Assembly (NCBI GenBank): GCA_964242325.1
Contig: CAXTCI010000001.1
Span: 1-64,000 of the forward strand
Length of the DNA: 64,000 nt
Direction: 5' to 3'
DNA from: DASWOJ01 sp964242325
GTDB taxonomy: Bacteria > Pseudomonadota > Alphaproteobacteria > Acetobacterales > Acetobacteraceae
Shown one piece after another: positions 62,103 through 64,000 of the stretch (position 1 is the stretch's first letter; each line of letters begins with the position of its first letter). The notes beneath the pieces were generated by a model. The model was given only the letters and a program-made list of their open reading frames with translations, searched no databases and was not told the DNA's origin. The position numbers and the translations under genes are program-made.

Positions 62103-64000
62103 ATGCCCACCCGCCTAGCGCCCGAAACCCACGCCTTCGCCTTCCACCACGCCGCGGACGCGCAGGTGTCGCCGGACGCGGCGCGGCTCTGCTTCGTGCT
62201 CACCCGGCGCGACCCTGCCACCGACCGCCGCGTCGCCACCCTCATGCTGTCCGACGACCGCACCACCTGGCGCGAGCTGCCCGACAGCACCGGCGCATCC
62301 CAGCCGCGCTGGTCCCCCGACGGCGCCCGCCTGGCCTACCTGCGCCGCTCCGGCGAGCAAATGGCCGTGGTCGTCGCCGACACCGCCGGAGGCTCGACCA
62401 TCCTGGCCGAGGGCCCGGCAACCCTGCGTGACCCCGCCTGGTCCCCCGACGGCCAGCAACTCGCCTGGCAGGCGCACGTGGAAGCCGCACCGCCCCCCTG
62501 GCTAAACCTGCCCCGCCCTCCCGATGGGTCCGACTGGGCACCCCCCTTCGCCGTCACCGAGCGCCTGCTATGGCGCCACGACACGGTTGGCGACCTCGCC
62601 GAGGGTGGCTTCCAGGTCATGCTCGCCCCGGCGGACGCCAGCGTCCCGGCGCGTCAACTGACCGACGGCGTATGGTCCAGCGGCTTCATGCGCCCCTCCG
62701 GCTTAGCTTGGACGATGGACGGCTCCGAGCTCCTATTGGCCGCCACCCGCCGCCCAGACTGGGACCGTGCCCAGGACGAGCGCGACATCTACGCCATCCC
62801 CGTCTCCGGCGGCACCGTGCGTCGCCTAACCAATCGCCCGGGTCAGCAAGCCGCCATCGCCGTCTGCCCGGACGGCCTCCGGATCGCCTTCACCGGCGTC
62901 GCCCCCCTGAACCGCAGCGCGGAGCGGCGCATCGCCTTCGTCATGAACCTGGATGGCAGCGGATTGCGCGAACTGCTGCCGGGCCTGGACCGCAGCATCG
63001 AGGACCTGGCCTGGCACGGCGACGGCGCCACCCTGTTCGCAAGCTTCGACGAGGAAGGCGGCCGGGTGCTGGCCCGCATCGCTGGGGACGGGCGCCTGAC
63101 CCGGCTCGTCCGCGACATCGGCGGCCCAGGGATCGAGATGCCCTATGCCGGCGGTGGTTTCTCCGCCGCCCGAGACGGCACGCTCGCCTACGTCCGCACC
63201 GCCGCGACCGTCCCGTCGGAGGTCGCCGTCATCTCACCGGACGGCTCGCCAGCAACGCTGACGACGCTGAACCCCGGGCTGTCCGAGGAAGTCGGCGGCT
63301 TCGCATCCACCGAAGCCTTCTGGACCACCGCTCGCGACGGCCACCAAGTACAAGCCTGGCTAATGCTCCCGCGTGAGGCCACAGACGGCCCGGTGCCCCT
63401 GGCGCTAGAAATCCACGGCGGCCCCTTCGCCAGCTTCGGCGACCGCTTCTCGATCAAGCACCAGATGCTGGCCGCTGCAGGCTATGCCGTGCTGGCGGTG
63501 AACCCGCGCGGCTCGACCGGCTATGGCGAGGCATTCCTGCAGGCGCTGCACGACCGCTACCCCGGGCCGGACTGGGACGACCTGATGGACGTGCTGGACG
63601 CCGTGGTGCGGCGACCGGAGGTGGACCGGGACAACCTGTTCGTCGGCGGCGTCAGCGGCGGCGGCACGCTCACGCTCTGGACCGTCGCCCACACCGCCCG
63701 GTTCCGCGCCGCGGTGTCCATCAAGCCCGTGGTCGCCTGGGAAAGCTGGGTGTTGACCGCCGACATCGGCCCGTCCGTCGGGCGAACCTGGATGGGCGGC
63801 GACCTGCCCTGGGAAGCGCCGGCCAAGTATCGCGACCGCTCGCCGCTGGCCCACCTGCCGCGCGCAACGACGCCCACGATGGTAATGGCCGGCGAGGCCG
63901 ACAGCCGCACCCCGGCAAGCGAGGCCCTGCAAGCCTTCACCGCCCTAAAACTGGCCGGCGTCGAAACCGCCCTGGTGCGCGGACCCAACGTCACCCACAG
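62103..64000 (+). CDS. S9 family (prolyl oligopeptidase/acylaminoacyl) serine peptidase, partial
   Basis: The ATG at 62103 opens a frame to the window edge (632 complete codons). The N-terminal half has the beta-propeller repeats of S9C enzymes (PRWSPDGARLAYLRRSG, PAWSPDGQQLAW), and the C-terminal part is an alpha/beta hydrolase: LALEIHGGPFASFGDRF, GGVSGGG with Ser518, GEADSRTP with Asp600, and His632 as the last complete codon. The whole catalytic triad is therefore inside the window, and only the last helix is probably missing. It would trim short or N-acylated peptides. Confidence 0.9.
   Translation, partial: MPTRLAPETHAFAFHHAADAQVSPDAARLCFVLTRRDPATDRRVATLMLSDDRTTWRELPDSTGASQPRWSPDGARLAYLRRSGEQMAVVVADTAGGSTILAEGPATLRDPAWSPDGQQLAWQAHVEAAPPPWLNLPRPPDGSDWAPPFAVTERLLWRHDTVGDLAEGGFQVMLAPADASVPARQLTDGVWSSGFMRPSGLAWTMDGSELLLAATRRPDWDRAQDERDIYAIPVSGGTVRRLTNRPGQQAAIAVCPDGLRIAFTGVAPLNRSAERRIAFVMNLDGSGLRELLPGLDRSIEDLAWHGDGATLFASFDEEGGRVLARIAGDGRLTRLVRDIGGPGIEMPYAGGGFSAARDGTLAYVRTAATVPSEVAVISPDGSPATLTTLNPGLSEEVGGFASTEAFWTTARDGHQVQAWLMLPREATDGPVPLALEIHGGPFASFGDRFSIKHQMLAAAGYAVLAVNPRGSTGYGEAFLQALHDRYPGPDWDDLMDVLDAVVRRPEVDRDNLFVGGVSGGGTLTLWTVAHTARFRAAVSIKPVVAWESWVLTADIGPSVGRTWMGGDLPWEAPAKYRDRSPLAHLPRATTPTMVMAGEADSRTPASEALQAFTALKLAGVETALVRGPNVTH

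Overview
This 64-kb window is a high-GC chromosomal segment, densely coding on both strands with many 1- and 4-base stop/start overlaps. It looks like an alphaproteobacterium, most likely Rhodospirillales/Acetobacteraceae. That placement is an inference from gene content: class II DAHP synthase, Lrp/AsnC, a GltX with an HVGN motif, many periplasmic-binding-protein ABC importers, and paired AtzG/AtzE-like amidases. I see no rRNA, tRNA, CRISPR array, transposase or phage gene.

Layout. 1-5.6 kb: the start of an NAD(P)-dependent dehydrogenase (cut by the window edge), a sulfotransferase/DUF5672 fusion and a membrane GGDEF-EAL c-di-GMP protein. 6.0-11.2 kb: a nitrate/sulfonate/taurine-type ABC importer with two permeases, followed by a class III aminotransferase. 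11.3-19.1 kb: housekeeping and envelope genes (trxB, cfa, an Lrp regulator, an alpha/beta hydrolase, a small lipoprotein, a GlsB-like membrane protein, a GT39 transferase, a threonine-dehydratase-like enzyme, a GNAT). 19.2-21.2 kb: stator genes in the order motB-motA. 21.3-25.8 kb: a fumarylacetoacetase-family hydrolase, dctA and a FUSC exporter.

26.2-36.2 kb is the most distinctive accessory region. A five-gene peptide/opine-type (Dpp-like) ABC importer runs directly into an isochorismatase-fold cysteine hydrolase and then two successive pairs of a tiny AtzG-like protein plus an amidase-signature enzyme. It is preceded by an AT-rich leader carrying eight CATA tetramers, several 13-14 bp apart. 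The genes together suggest import and stepwise deamidation of an unknown amide or urea-like nitrogen compound.

37.1-48.0 kb (minus strand): a carbohydrate catabolic unit, with a LacI regulator, a complete CUT1 ABC importer, two Gfo/Idh/MocA oxidoreductases, two TIM-barrel isomerase/epimerases, and xylA at the downstream end. A small lower-GC patch with an orphan ORF (36.2-36.7 kb) lies between the two catabolic regions.

48.3-64 kb: a carboxylate-amine ligase, a DUF6494 protein, an aldehyde dehydrogenase, a DMT exporter, glutathione reductase, class II DAHP synthase, an NAD block (nicotinate phosphoribosyltransferase and NAD synthetase) interrupted by a mazEF toxin-antitoxin pair with a perfect palindromic operator, gltX, and the beginning of an S9 peptidase with its full catalytic triad.

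Three dispersed intergenic repeat families occur: R1 (CGTCATTRCGAGG / CCCCTGGAYCGCC type, imperfect inverted repeats), R2 (CCCTCTCCC / GGGAGAGGG hairpin, always just after a stop codon) and R3 (a 45-bp block plus a hairpin block).
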